NCBI RefSeq assembly: GCF_011694515.1
Contig: NZ_CP050192.1
Span: 587,036-651,035 of the forward strand
Direction of reading: 5' to 3'
DNA from: Mycobacterium sp. DL592
GTDB lineage: Bacteria > Actinomycetota > Actinomycetes > Mycobacteriales > Mycobacteriaceae
Length of the DNA: 64,000 nt
Below are positions 35,892-44,298 of this stretch, piece after piece. Below the pieces are notes generated by a model. That model was given only the letters and a program-made list of their open reading frames with translations. It did no database searches and was not told where the DNA came from. A program made the translations under genes and the position numbers. The number at the start of each line of letters is the position of its first letter. Within the stretch, counting starts at the first letter, position 1.

Positions 35892-37278
35892 GGCCGGTGA
35901 CGTGTTGTCGGACCAGGGTCAGATCGGGCTTGCCCGAGGGTGTGCGCGGGATCGCGGCGACGATCGCGATCTCGGTGGGAATCTCGTAGGGCGCCAGCCG
36001 TGTTCGCAGATACTCGTCGATGTCCGCGGCGGTGACCGTGCTGCCCTGGCGAAGCTCGACCACGGCGGCCGGGGTGTGGCCGAGCCGGTCGTCGGGCAGT
36101 CCCACCACCGCTGCGCCCAGGACGGCGGGATGGCTCTCCAGCGCGGCACGCACGTCGTCGGGCAGCACCTTGAACCCGCCGCGGATGATGGCCTGATCGG
36201 CGCGGCCGAGGATCCACAGGAACCCGTCGGCGTCGATGCGGGCCAGATCCGTGGTGCGCACCCAGTCGGCGGCCGGGCCGAGCTGGCCGGGTTTGACCTC
36301 GAGGAGTCCTGGCTCGCCCGGCCCGAGAACGCTGCCGTCGTCGGCGACCACCCGCAGCTGTGCCCCGGGGCTGGCACGTCCGACGCTGCCCCTTTTGGCC
36401 TGCCAGTACCGCTGGTGGTCGGCAAGTGTCCAGCCCGCCACGCCGCCACCGAATTCCGTTGCCGCATAGGATGTCAGGACCGGGATGCCGAACTTCGCGG
36501 TGAATGCGTCGGCGTCGTCGGCGGACAGTGGTGCGGTGCCCGAGGTGACGACCCGAACACCCGCGAGGTCGTCACGGCCCAGGCCGGAATGCAGCACCAT
36601 GCGCAGTGCCGCGGGCACCAGCGAGACCGCCTTCGGGCGGTGCCTGCGCACAGCATCGGCCCACGTCGCGAGTTCGAAGCGGGGGAGCAGGGCGAACGGC
36701 CTGGCCTCGACGACACACTGCAGCACCCGGTACACCCCGCCGATGTGCACAAGCGGGGCATTGACGATTGCGACGGAACGCCTGATGGCCGTTGGTGCGG
36801 TGCTGGTGGCGAACTGCGATCCCAGCACCGAGACCGCCAGCATGTCGTAGGTGAGGTCGACTCGTTTCGGTGCACCGGTGGTGCCGCTGGTCAGCATCCG
36901 CACCGCCACCCCGGGCGCGGTGCTGCCCGCTGCCGTACCGGCACGGGCCACCGGCGCTGCGCCGAGTTCGGCGCAGGGGTCGAGGATCGTATCCAGCTGC
37001 AGCCCTGCGATGTCGGCGGCGATTCGCTGCTCGCCGCGGGACGGGTTGATCACGACAACACAGCCCTCGGCGAGCAGCACTCCTAGGATCGCTGCGATGT
37101 GGCCGGGGGTGTTGTGCAGCAGGATGCCGACTCGGGCTCCCGGATGGACGATCTCCGCGACCCGTGCGGCGGAGGCCGCGAGTTGTCCCCACGACGACCA
37201 TCGGCCCTCATACTCGATCGCGCGAGCCCCCGGATCGAGGTCGAGCACCGCGTCGATCCGCCGCGACAGCGGATGCAC
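35881..37278 (-). CDS. Acyl-CoA synthetase-like protein with altered P-loop, third of three
   Basis: This 465-residue adenylate-forming protein is shorter than its neighbours. The P-loop reads LTSGTTGAPKRV, with Arg replacing the nearly invariant Gly of PKG. The other core motifs remain: SYAATEFGG (A5), WVRTTDLARID, LGRADQAIIRGG, and the A10 lysine in TPSGKPDL. The GTG start at 37278 overlaps the stop of the enoyl-CoA hydratase upstream (TAGTG), which decides it. It may be active with modified kinetics or have a narrower role. Confidence 0.85.
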   Translation of the reverse strand: MHPLSRRIDAVLDLDPGARAIEYEGRWSSWGQLAASAARVAEIVHPGARVGILLHNTPGHIAAILGVLLAEGCVVVINPSRGEQRIAADIAGLQLDTILDPCAELGAAPVARAGTAAGSTAPGVAVRMLTSGTTGAPKRVDLTYDMLAVSVLGSQFATSTAPTAIRRSVAIVNAPLVHIGGVYRVLQCVVEARPFALLPRFELATWADAVRRHRPKAVSLVPAALRMVLHSGLGRDDLAGVRVVTSGTAPLSADDADAFTAKFGIPVLTSYAATEFGGGVAGWTLADHQRYWQAKRGSVGRASPGAQLRVVADDGSVLGPGEPGLLEVKPGQLGPAADWVRTTDLARIDADGFLWILGRADQAIIRGGFKVLPDDVRAALESHPAVLGAAVVGLPDDRLGHTPAAVVELRQGSTVTAADIDEYLRTRLAPYEIPTEIAIVAAIPRTPSGKPDLTLVRQHVTGREY

Positions 37279-38072
37279 TACCGCAACCTCGGTGTCGGCC
37301 TGCTCCCGCCGTCGTCCTCCTGAGCGGCAAGTTCGGCCTGCCCCAGCGGGTTTCCCAGCCGGGTGTAGATCAGGTTCTGTTCCATCGCGGCGCGGTACGG
37401 CTTGTCCAGGGACTCCCAGATCGCCTTCACGGTGCCCTGGGTGGCCGACGGCGGTTTGGCGGCGATGGTGGCGGCGATCTCGTGGGCCCGCGACCACAGG
37501 TCGTCGGGTGCGACGACCTCGGACACCAGCCCGATCCGCAGGGCGGTGTCGGCGCTGACCCGCTCGTCGTTGCCCATCAGCGCGATCCGCAGCGTCTCAC
37601 CGAGGCCGACCTTGCGCATCAGCCCGATCGGCTCGAGTGCGGATACCAGACCCGCGCTGACGTGTGAGTCGAAGAACGTCGCGTCGGAGGAGCAGATCAC
37701 CACGTCGGCCTCGTTGACGAAGTAGAACGCTCCCGCGGTGCACATGCCGTGCACCGCGCACACCACCGGCTTCCACATCTTCTGCCATTTGGGGCTGAGC
37801 AGTTCGCCGGGATCCTCGTGGTTCCAGACGTTGTGCGGCTGCCCATAAGGGGTACTAACGTCCAGGCCGGTGCTGAAGGCGCGATCACCGGCGGCACGCA
37901 GCACCACCGCATGGATTGCCGTGTCGTTCTTGACGATCCGCCAGGCCGCCGCCATCTCCTCGCACATGGTGCGGTTGAACGCGTTGAGTTTGTCGGGGCG
38001 GTTCAGCGTGATGGTGGCGACGTGGTCGCTGCGGTCGAAGTCCAGCAGGATGGTGTCGAAGGCGGCGGTCAT
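37278..38072 (-). CDS. Enoyl-CoA hydratase/isomerase family protein
   Basis: This 264-residue crotonase-fold protein shows TLNRPDKLNAFN near residues 20-31, the oxyanion-hole strands RAFSTGLDVSTP and VCAVHGMCTAGAFYFVNEADV, and the FFDSHVSAGLVSALEPIGLMRKVG region. Crotonase proteins hydrate, isomerise or hydrolyse CoA esters, and the exact reaction is not predictable. The ATG at 38072 overlaps the stop of the next hydratase upstream. It is one of three consecutive crotonase paralogues. Confidence 0.9.
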   Translation of the reverse strand: MTAAFDTILLDFDRSDHVATITLNRPDKLNAFNRTMCEEMAAAWRIVKNDTAIHAVVLRAAGDRAFSTGLDVSTPYGQPHNVWNHEDPGELLSPKWQKMWKPVVCAVHGMCTAGAFYFVNEADVVICSSDATFFDSHVSAGLVSALEPIGLMRKVGLGETLRIALMGNDERVSADTALRIGLVSEVVAPDDLWSRAHEIAATIAAKPPSATQGTVKAIWESLDKPYRAAMEQNLIYTRLGNPLGQAELAAQEDDGGSRPTPRLR

Positions 38073-38875
38073 CGGCACTGCCAGTTCGGTGTGCGCTTCT
38101 CGACGAAGGCTTTCGGGCCTTCCAGGGAGTCCTCGGTGTGCAGATTGCGTTCCCGGAAGGCTTCGGCCAGCATCTCGGCCTCGTGCATCGGGATCTCCCG
38201 ACCCTTGATGACGGCGAGCCGGGTGCCGCGCACCGCCAGCGGCGCATTGCGGTTGACTGTGGCGGCGATCGCGCGGGCGCGTTCGAGAAGACGGTCGTGC
38301 TCGACGATCTCGGTGATCAATCCGAGTTCGTAGGCGCGCTCGGCGGTCATCCGCTCGTGCTTGCCCATGATGGCCATGCGCAGCGCCACCGACCGGGGTA
38401 GCACCCGGGACAGGCGGACCATCTCGCGGCCGGCGACCAGGCCGATCGAGACGTGCGGGTCGAAGAACGTCGCCCGCTCCGAGGCGATCACGATATCGCC
38501 GGTGGTCACCCAGTCCAGGCCTGCGCCGCAACAGATTCCGTTGACCGCGACGATCACCGGCTTGGCCATCTGCCGAAACGGCGGCGTGCCCTCCTGCGGC
38601 GCCTCCCACTGGTCGTAGCTGGACAGGTAGGCACGCTCGTTGATCACCTTGCCGTCTTCGGGGATCTCCTTGACGTCGGCTCCCGTGCAGAACGCCCGGC
38701 CGGTGGCGGTGACGATCAACAGCCAGACGTCGTCGTCGCTCTCGGCGGCAGCGTAGGCCGCGCGCAGTTCGGTGATCATGAACGGGCTCAGCGCGTTGAG
38801 TGCCTCGGGACGGTTCAGGGTGATCGTGGCCGTGTGGGCGTCAACCTCATAGGTGATGGTGCGGTACGCCGCCAT
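38069..38875 (-). CDS. Enoyl-CoA hydratase/isomerase family protein
   Basis: This 268-residue crotonase-fold protein has TLNRPEALNALSPF, GRAFCTGADVKEIPED, and VAVNGICCGAGLDWVTTGD. The segment FFDPHVSIGLVAGREMVRLSRVLP carries an Arg-Glu pair where other hydratases place a catalytic Glu. The ATG at 38875 is preceded by GAAGGGAC. An alternative ATG at 38896 would overlap the upstream stop and add seven residues (MRRRDIQ). It is the middle gene of the three crotonase paralogues. Confidence 0.9.
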   Translation of the reverse strand: MAAYRTITYEVDAHTATITLNRPEALNALSPFMITELRAAYAAAESDDDVWLLIVTATGRAFCTGADVKEIPEDGKVINERAYLSSYDQWEAPQEGTPPFRQMAKPVIVAVNGICCGAGLDWVTTGDIVIASERATFFDPHVSIGLVAGREMVRLSRVLPRSVALRMAIMGKHERMTAERAYELGLITEIVEHDRLLERARAIAATVNRNAPLAVRGTRLAVIKGREIPMHEAEMLAEAFRERNLHTEDSLEGPKAFVEKRTPNWQCR

Positions 38876-38892
38876 CTGGATGTCCCTTCGTC

Positions 38893-39744
38893 TCATCGGC
38901 CGGTGAAGTCCGGCGTCCGTTTCTCCCGGAACGCCGCCAGCCCCTCTTTGAAATCAGCTGTCCGGCAGGATAGTTCGAGGTCGAACAACTCCTGGTTCAT
39001 CGCCTCACCGAGGGCGGCGTGCTGGCTGCGGTTGATGGCCTGCTTGGCCAGGCCGATCGCCACGGTCGGTCCGGTTGCCAGCCTGTGCAGGAGTGCGGCC
39101 ACCGTCTCGTCGAGCTGTTCTTCGCCGACACTGCGATGGATCAGCCCCCACTCTGCTGCGGTGGCGCCGTCCACCTTCTCGCCGAGGAGCAGCATCTCCT
39201 TGGCGCGCGCCATCCCGACGAGCCGCGGCAGTAGCCAGGTGGCGCCCGAGTCGGGGGAGAACCCGCGTGCCACGAACGGTTCCCAGAACACCGCGTCGGA
39301 AGCGGCTACCGTGAAGTCGGCGGCCAGGGCGAGATTGCACCCCATGCCGGCGGCCCAGCCCCGCACCGAGCACACCACCGGCAGGTGCAGGGTGTGCACC
39401 AGGTCGATGATCCGGTGTGCGCTATGGGGCACGCCGCGCACCAGGTGACCGGGGCGCGGCCGCGGCCCGCTGTGGTGGGACCCGATCCAGTCGACGCCGG
39501 CGCAGAAGTCCGCACCTGCTCCGCGCAGGTGCACAGCGCGCAGTTCGTCGTCGCGGGCAGCGGCGGCGAGCATATCGACCAGCGTGTCGATCATGCTGTG
39601 GCTCAGTGAGTTTCGGTGACTCGGGCGGTCGAGCGTGATGTGCAGGACGGCGCCGTCCCGCGACGACGTCACGGCACCGGCGGCCGGCCCGGCCTGTTCG
39701 CCCACCGCGGATCCTGCCTTTTCGGATGCGTTACTGATAGCCAT
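38893..39744 (-). CDS. Enoyl-CoA hydratase/isomerase family protein, first gene of the leftward operon
   Basis: This 283-residue crotonase-fold protein has an unusual Ala/Gly-rich N-terminal extension of about 27 residues. The domain shows TLDRPSHRNSLS, GADFCAGVDWIGSH, CSVRGWAAGMGCNLALAAD and ARGFSPDSGATWLLPRLVG. The ATG at 39744-39742 lies inside a TACNGTA-type operator (39732-39750), so a bound repressor would cover the start site. It begins the operon of three crotonases and three ligases (39744 to 32894). Confidence 0.9.
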   Translation of the reverse strand: MAISNASEKAGSAVGEQAGPAAGAVTSSRDGAVLHITLDRPSHRNSLSHSMIDTLVDMLAAAARDDELRAVHLRGAGADFCAGVDWIGSHHSGPRPRPGHLVRGVPHSAHRIIDLVHTLHLPVVCSVRGWAAGMGCNLALAADFTVAASDAVFWEPFVARGFSPDSGATWLLPRLVGMARAKEMLLLGEKVDGATAAEWGLIHRSVGEEQLDETVAALLHRLATGPTVAIGLAKQAINRSQHAALGEAMNQELFDLELSCRTADFKEGLAAFREKRTPDFTGR

Positions 39745-39750
39745 ACAGTA
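39732..39750. promoter_or_regulatory. TACNGTA-type operator, site A (TACTGAT-N5-TACAGTA)
   Basis: This 19-bp inverted repeat matches TACNGTA-N5-TACNGTA with one half-site degenerate. It overlaps the start codon of the crotonase at 39744 and precedes the divergent thioesterase gene, so one bound dimer could repress both operons. Five other copies lie further right. Confidence 0.7.
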
Positions 39751-39752
39751 GT

Positions 39753-39772
39753 GCTATCTTGTAGAAGTTAGC
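39753..39772. promoter_or_regulatory. 20-bp inverted repeat GCTANCTTNTANAAGNTAGC
   Basis: The sequence GCTATCTTGTAGAAGTTAGC reads the same on both strands except at the four N positions. It lies two bases after operator A and 25 bases before the thioesterase start. It resembles a GntR-type operator and may be used by the GntR at 40449. Confidence 0.6.
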
Positions 39773-39797
39773 AAGGATGGGCCGGGTTAGGGGCTTC

Positions 39798-40448
39798 ATG
39801 GCGGACAGCGACGACCGGCGGTTCGGTGAACTACCGCTGCCGCAGACCGTCGCCGCGGCCGCTGCCCTGCGCCGCCTCACCGGCATGCTGCTTTCCCTCG
39901 AGCTTCCCCACCCGACGGTGGAGGCCATGCTGCACCAGTTCGCGCACTGGGAACGCGAACTCGAGCCTGCGCTGCCCGCCGACCTGCAGCCCCGAATGAC
40001 CCCCGACAGCGCCGACCGACGGCTGTATTTGCAGCACGCCTTCGACGTCGGGTCGTTCAATCCGGCTTTTCCCACTTACCGTTTCGATTCGATTGAGCCC
40101 ACCATCGCCTCCGGAACCGTGACGTTTCCCGTCGTCTTCGAGGGGCCACCGGGCCTGGTGCACGGCGGCGTCCTCGGGCTGTTCTTCGACTGCGTGATCC
40201 AGCATCACAGTTGTGCGGCCGGGATGGCCGGCAAGACCCGCTCGCTGTCGATCACCTACCGTCGGCCCACCCCGCTGAACACCAGACTGCGCTTCGACAT
40301 CGAGCGCTCCCACGACGAGCGTGGGATCTCCGCCACCGCACTCATCAGCCTCGACGGCGAGGTGTTGTGCACCGGGACGGCAGACACCGTCGCGCTGCCA
40401 CCGGAACGACTGGCGGCCAACAGATTCGGCCGCAGGCGGTCCGGCTAG
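39798..40448 (+). CDS. Hotdog-fold thioesterase (PaaI-like)
   Basis: This 216-residue protein has an N-terminal helical extension and a C-terminal hotdog domain. The active-site strand is GPPGLVHGGVLGLFFDCVIQHH (about 122-143), with the family's HGG motif, followed by TRSLSITYRRPTPLNT. It should release acids from CoA esters, relieving CoA trapping. The ATG at 39798 (MADSDDRRFG) follows TTAGGGG and is preferred over the ATG at 39777. It is first in the rightward operon with GntR, crotonase and thiolase. Confidence 0.83.
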   Translation: MADSDDRRFGELPLPQTVAAAAALRRLTGMLLSLELPHPTVEAMLHQFAHWERELEPALPADLQPRMTPDSADRRLYLQHAFDVGSFNPAFPTYRFDSIEPTIASGTVTFPVVFEGPPGLVHGGVLGLFFDCVIQHHSCAAGMAGKTRSLSITYRRPTPLNTRLRFDIERSHDERGISATALISLDGEVLCTGTADTVALPPERLAANRFGRRRSG

Positions 40449-41228
40449 ATGACCGCTGCCAGGATCCGTCAGCCGCGCGTCGCCGAGATCGTCGCCGCGC
40501 GGCTGCGTGACGACATCCTGTCCGGCCGCATCAAGGCCGGCGACATCCTGCCGTCCCAGGAGAACCTGTTCACCGAGTTCGGGGTGAGTCCCCCTGCCCT
40601 ACGGGAAGCGATCCACATCTTGGAGGCCGACGGACTGATCTCGGTGCGGCGCGGCAACATGGGCGGGGCGGTGGTGCATCTGCCGTCGGCCGAGCGCACC
40701 GCACACATGATCAGCATGGTGTTGCAGTCCCGCTCGGCCACGCCTGCCGACGTCGGCGGAGCACTGATGCACCTCGAGCCGATCTGCGCCGGCATGTGTG
40801 CCGCCCGCGCCGACCGGTCCACCGAGGTGGTGCCCTATCTGCAGGCCGAGATCGACCGTCAGGAACGGCTTCTCGACGAGCCGTCCCACTATGTGCGCAC
40901 TGCGCGGCGCTTCCACGAGGCGTTGGTGTCCCGGTGCGGCAACGAGCCAATGATCCTGTTGATCGGCTCGCTGGAGTTGATCTGGTCGGCGCACGAGTCG
41001 TCGGTCTGGGGCGACGACGGTGACCCGATGCGGCGCACGACCATGCGGGCGGCCCTGGATGACCACCGGCACCTGCTCGAGGCGATCGTCGACGGCGACG
41101 CCGACCGCGCGGTCCGGCTCGCCCAGGACCATCTGGCCGCAGCGCGGCGCCACACCCTCGCCTTCGGCCGGGACAAACCCATTGAGGCCAAGCTCATCTC
41201 CAGCGCAGAACCCAGGAGCCGACCATGA
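40449..41228 (+). CDS. GntR-family regulator, FCD (FadR-like) domain
   Basis: This 259-residue regulator has a winged helix at about 10-80 (LPSQENLFTEFGVSPPALREAIHILEADGLISVRRG) and an FCD domain after about 95. It differs from the GntR at 31538 in having the GNMGGAVVHLP beta-wing extension seen in FadR/PdhR types. Its ATG follows the thioesterase stop immediately. It overlaps the crotonase downstream by four bases. It probably controls its own operon, perhaps via the repeat at 39753. Confidence 0.88.
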   Translation: MTAARIRQPRVAEIVAARLRDDILSGRIKAGDILPSQENLFTEFGVSPPALREAIHILEADGLISVRRGNMGGAVVHLPSAERTAHMISMVLQSRSATPADVGGALMHLEPICAGMCAARADRSTEVVPYLQAEIDRQERLLDEPSHYVRTARRFHEALVSRCGNEPMILLIGSLELIWSAHESSVWGDDGDPMRRTTMRAALDDHRHLLEAIVDGDADRAVRLAQDHLAAARRHTLAFGRDKPIEAKLISSAEPRSRP

Positions 41229-42100
41229 CAGCCGACGACCGCGTCCTGTTCGAGGTGGATCGTGACGGGCGGATCGCCACGATCACGCTGAACAATCCCG
41301 CCCACCGCAACTCCTACGACGCGTCGATGCGCGAGGCCATGGCCCGTCACCTCGATACCGTGGCCGAGGACGACGACATCACCGTCGTCGTGCTGCGCGG
41401 GGCCGAGGGGGTGTTCTCCACCGGGGCCGACATGAACAACGCCTACGGCTGGTACGGCGAGGCCGACACAACCGCCGAGCAACGCAGGACCAGACCGAGC
41501 CAGCGGCGCCGACTCACAGTGGACCGTAAGACGTTCGGCTTCTACCACAACCTGATGGGTTTCCCGAAGGTCACCGTCGGCGAGATCGGCGGGTACGCGC
41601 TGGGCGGCGGTTTCGAGATGGCGCTGATGACCGACATCTCGGTGATCGCCAGGGACACCAGGATCGGGATGCCCGCCACCCGATTCCTGGGCCCCGCGCT
41701 GGGCAGTCTGCACATGTTCTTCCACCGGTTGGGTCCGGTACTGGCGCGGCGGCTGCTGCTCACCGGGGACATCATCACCGCCGCCGATGTCGAGCACCTC
41801 GGAGTCTTCACCGAAACCTGCGAGCCCGGCGCGGTGACCGCCAGGGCGCGGTACTGGGCGCAGAAGGCGGCGAAGATGCCCGCCGACGGCGTGGTGATCG
41901 CCAAGGAGGCGTTCCGCCTCGTCGAGCAGAGCCAGGCCTACCAGGGCGAGGAGGTGGCCAGCTACCTCTTCCACGCCTACGGCACCAACCTGCAGTTCGC
42001 GCCGGGGGAGTTCAATTTCGTCAAGACCCGCGCTCAGCACGGGACGAAGGCGGCGTTCCGCCTGCGTGACGAGCATTTCGACGTGCCGGAGCCGGACTGA
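41225..42100 (+). CDS. Enoyl-CoA hydratase/isomerase family protein
   Basis: This 291-residue crotonase-fold protein has TLNNPAHRNSYDA, GVFSTGADMNNAYGW and GEIGGYALGGGFEMALMTDISV. A long insert (about 78-100, Arg-rich) follows the first oxyanion strand. The region MPATRFLGPALGSLHMFFHRLG replaces the usual catalytic-Glu segment, so it may not be a simple hydratase. It overlaps the GntR gene by four bases and precedes a thiolase. Confidence 0.88.
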   Translation: MTADDRVLFEVDRDGRIATITLNNPAHRNSYDASMREAMARHLDTVAEDDDITVVVLRGAEGVFSTGADMNNAYGWYGEADTTAEQRRTRPSQRRRLTVDRKTFGFYHNLMGFPKVTVGEIGGYALGGGFEMALMTDISVIARDTRIGMPATRFLGPALGSLHMFFHRLGPVLARRLLLTGDIITAADVEHLGVFTETCEPGAVTARARYWAQKAAKMPADGVVIAKEAFRLVEQSQAYQGEEVASYLFHAYGTNLQFAPGEFNFVKTRAQHGTKAAFRLRDEHFDVPEPD

Positions 42101-42119
42101 GACCCCCCGCCAGCACCGA

Positions 42120-42138
42120 TACATTATCTGCTACTTTT
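42120..42138. promoter_or_regulatory. Degenerate TACNGTA-type element before the thiolase
   Basis: TACATTA-TCTGC-TACTTTT has the same 7-5-7 spacing as the operators but three mismatches to the half-sites. It lies 40 bases before the thiolase start. It may be a weak site or chance. Confidence 0.25.
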
Positions 42139-42177
42139 GTAACGTCGTTGACGCGTCCAAACCTGAGGTGGAGAACT

Positions 42178-43353
42178 ATGCCCGAACCAGTCATCGTCGG
42201 CGCTGTGCGGACCGCGATCGGCCGGTCCTTCAAGGGAACGCTGGTAAACACCCCGCCGGAGACTCTGATCACCGCGATCGTGCCCGAGGTCATCCGTCGT
42301 TCGGGTGTGGACCCGGCGGCCATCGACGATATGATCTTCGCTGAATCCCATTACGGCGGTGGCGATCTCGCACGTTACGCGGCCGACGCCACCGGTCTCC
42401 AGCATGTTCCCGGGCAGTCGGTGAACCGCCACTGCGCGGGTAGCCTGACCGCGATCGGCAACGCCTCGGCGCAGATCGGCTCCGGGATGGAGCGCGTGCT
42501 CATCGCCGGCGGTGTGCAGTCGCTGTCGATGACCCCGCTGGTGAGCCAGCGCATCATCGGCCCCGAGCTGAAGTTCGAGGAGCGCTGGATGCCGCCCACC
42601 CACGTCGAGACACCCGATGCACCCACCAAGGACATGTCGATCACGGTCGGCTGGAACACCGCTCAGGCGGTGGGCATCAGCCGCGAGGAGATGGACGCCT
42701 GGGCGGCCCGCTCTCACCAGCGCGCGATCGCCGCGATCGACGCCGGCAAGTTCCTCGACGAGATCCTGCCGCTGAAGGTTCAGCAGCTCGACGGGTCGGT
42801 GATCGACTTCAGTGTTGATGAGCAGCCGCGCCGCGACTCCACCGCCGAGAAGCTCGCCCAGCTCAAGGTGCTGCACCCCGAGATCGAGGGCTTCTCGATC
42901 ACCGCAGGCAACGCCAGCGGCACCAACGACGCCTGCGCCGCCGTGGCACTGGTCGACCGGGCGTACGCCGGGGCCGAGAACCTCGACATCCTGGCGACGG
43001 TCAAGGCCTGGGCGGCCGTTGGTGTCGCGCCCCGCGACACCGGACTGGGTGGCGTCGAGGTGATCGGCAAGGTGCTCGACCGGGCCGGGCTCACGCCGTC
43101 GGATGTTGCGCTGTGGGAGATCAACGAGGCCTTCGCGTCGGTGCCGATCGCGGCCTGCCGCAAGTACGGGCTCGACGAGGAGCTGGTGAACTTCTCCGGC
43201 AGCGGCTGCAGCCTGGGCCACCCCATCGCGGCATCCGGTGCCCGGATGATCACCACCCTGATCTACGAGTTGCGCCGTCGCGGCGGCGGTATCGGTGTCG
43301 CGGCGATGTGCGCCGGTGGCGGCCAGGGCGGCGCCGTCGTCATCGAGGTCTAG
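42178..43353 (+). CDS. Thiolase (acetyl-CoA acyltransferase)
   Basis: This 391-residue thiolase shows all catalytic motifs: the nucleophile Cys in VNRHCAGSLTAI (about residue 86), NEAFASVPI, GHPIAASGARM, and the second Cys in AMCAGGGQGG. It should cleave a 3-ketoacyl-CoA. The ATG at 42178 is set by GGTGGAGA upstream; an in-frame ATG at 42148 lacks a ribosome binding site. It ends the thioesterase-GntR-crotonase-thiolase operon, and a large hairpin follows. Confidence 0.93.
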   Translation: MPEPVIVGAVRTAIGRSFKGTLVNTPPETLITAIVPEVIRRSGVDPAAIDDMIFAESHYGGGDLARYAADATGLQHVPGQSVNRHCAGSLTAIGNASAQIGSGMERVLIAGGVQSLSMTPLVSQRIIGPELKFEERWMPPTHVETPDAPTKDMSITVGWNTAQAVGISREEMDAWAARSHQRAIAAIDAGKFLDEILPLKVQQLDGSVIDFSVDEQPRRDSTAEKLAQLKVLHPEIEGFSITAGNASGTNDACAAVALVDRAYAGAENLDILATVKAWAAVGVAPRDTGLGGVEVIGKVLDRAGLTPSDVALWEINEAFASVPIAACRKYGLDEELVNFSGSGCSLGHPIAASGARMITTLIYELRRRGGGIGVAAMCAGGGQGGAVVIEV

Positions 43354-43365
43354 CTGACCTCACGC

Positions 43366-43423
43366 CGAGCAGGCGCAAAATCGCACGATTCGGGTGTTCC
43401 GAGTGCGATTTCGCGCCTGCTCG
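43366..43423. terminator. Long near-perfect hairpin (GAGCAGGCGCAAAATCGCA type), probably a bidirectional terminator
   Basis: Two 21-base arms (43366-43386 and 43403-43423) are complementary at 20 positions, separated by 16 bases. They lie between the convergent thiolase and TetR genes. The arm sequence resembles a palindromic element I recall from other mycobacterial intergenic regions. It probably stops transcription from both sides. Confidence 0.65.
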
Positions 43424-43433
43424 CGAATGATGA

Positions 43434-44111
43434 TCACTTCTTGCGCGCCTTCGTGCCGGCCTTGTGGCCCTCGTCGATCAGTCGCTCGGCGTGCTCGAGG
43501 ATGCACTGCAACCCGTACTCGAAGTTGTGGTCGTCGGCCGCGCCGATGCGGATGGTGTCTTCGAGGGCATGCGCGTCCTCGTCGGCGTCCTGGTTCTTCT
43601 CGTGGAGCCGGTGCAGCACAACCGAACCCCGCACATGCAGCGACACCGCCGAGTAGACGTCGAACGCGTCCTGGGGGGACAGTCCGGCTTCGACCAGCCT
43701 GGCGATGGCCTTCTCTACTTCCTGTTCACCGGCGCGCACCGCCCGTGGGCTCAGGGCTGAGCGGATCAGGATGAGGTCACACAGGATCGGGTTGCCCATG
43801 AATGTCGTACGCATGGTCCTGGCGTGGTTGGCCAGCGTCTCGCGCCAGTCGTCGGCGGCCACATAGGGTGTCGCGAAAACATACTGGCGCAGGGCGCGAT
43901 CGGTCATCGCGTTGAGCAGGTCGTCCTTCTTACGGAAGTACCAGTAGATGCTCGTGACGCCGACGCCGAGATGCTTGCCCAGCAGCGGCATGCTCAGGTT
44001 GTCGATCGACACCTGCTCGGCCAACTCGAAGGCGCCGGCGATGATGTCGTCCGGGTTGATCGATCCGCGCTCGCGCCGTGGGCGCTTCGCCGCGGTCGCT
44101 GGCTTGGCCAC
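43434..44111 (-). CDS. TetR-family repressor, candidate master regulator of the catabolic island
   Basis: This 225-residue TetR protein has a Lys/Arg-rich N-terminus and a helix-turn-helix at about 22-68 (LSMPLLGKHLGVGVTSIYWYFRKKDDLL). The C-terminal ligand domain includes the TetR_C segment HVRGSVVLHRLHEK. It is divergent from the SDR at 44299. The 187-base gap contains one of the six TACNGTA-N5 operators (44207), which is strong circumstantial evidence that this protein binds the element and represses itself and the other operons. The ligand is unknown, probably a pathway acid or CoA ester. Confidence 0.9.
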   Translation of the reverse strand: MAKPATAAKRPRRERGSINPDDIIAGAFELAEQVSIDNLSMPLLGKHLGVGVTSIYWYFRKKDDLLNAMTDRALRQYVFATPYVAADDWRETLANHARTMRTTFMGNPILCDLILIRSALSPRAVRAGEQEVEKAIARLVEAGLSPQDAFDVYSAVSLHVRGSVVLHRLHEKNQDADEDAHALEDTIRIGAADDHNFEYGLQCILEHAERLIDEGHKAGTKARKK

Positions 44112-44206
44112 TGCAGGTCCACCTTCCGTTGAAACTGGCTCCCGAACTTACCGGGCAGTGCGGTGTGAACTGCGTCTCCGCCGCAGATCGGACCGATTCT
44201 TCGAGT

Positions 44207-44225
44207 TACTGTAAAGCCTATAGTA
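44207..44225. promoter_or_regulatory. TACNGTA-type operator, site B (TACTGTA-N5-TATAGTA)
   Basis: This 19-bp site lies between the TetR (start 44111) and SDR (start 44299) genes. A second overlapping inverted repeat, GTAAA-N-CCTA...TAGG-N-TTTAC, spans 44211-44232. It is the likely autoregulatory operator. Confidence 0.7.
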
Positions 44226-44298
44226 GGTTTACCGATAACAGCGGACACGTCGTGGAGGTGGCCTGTGTCGGACGCAGCCGGGAACTGAGCGCCCCAGG

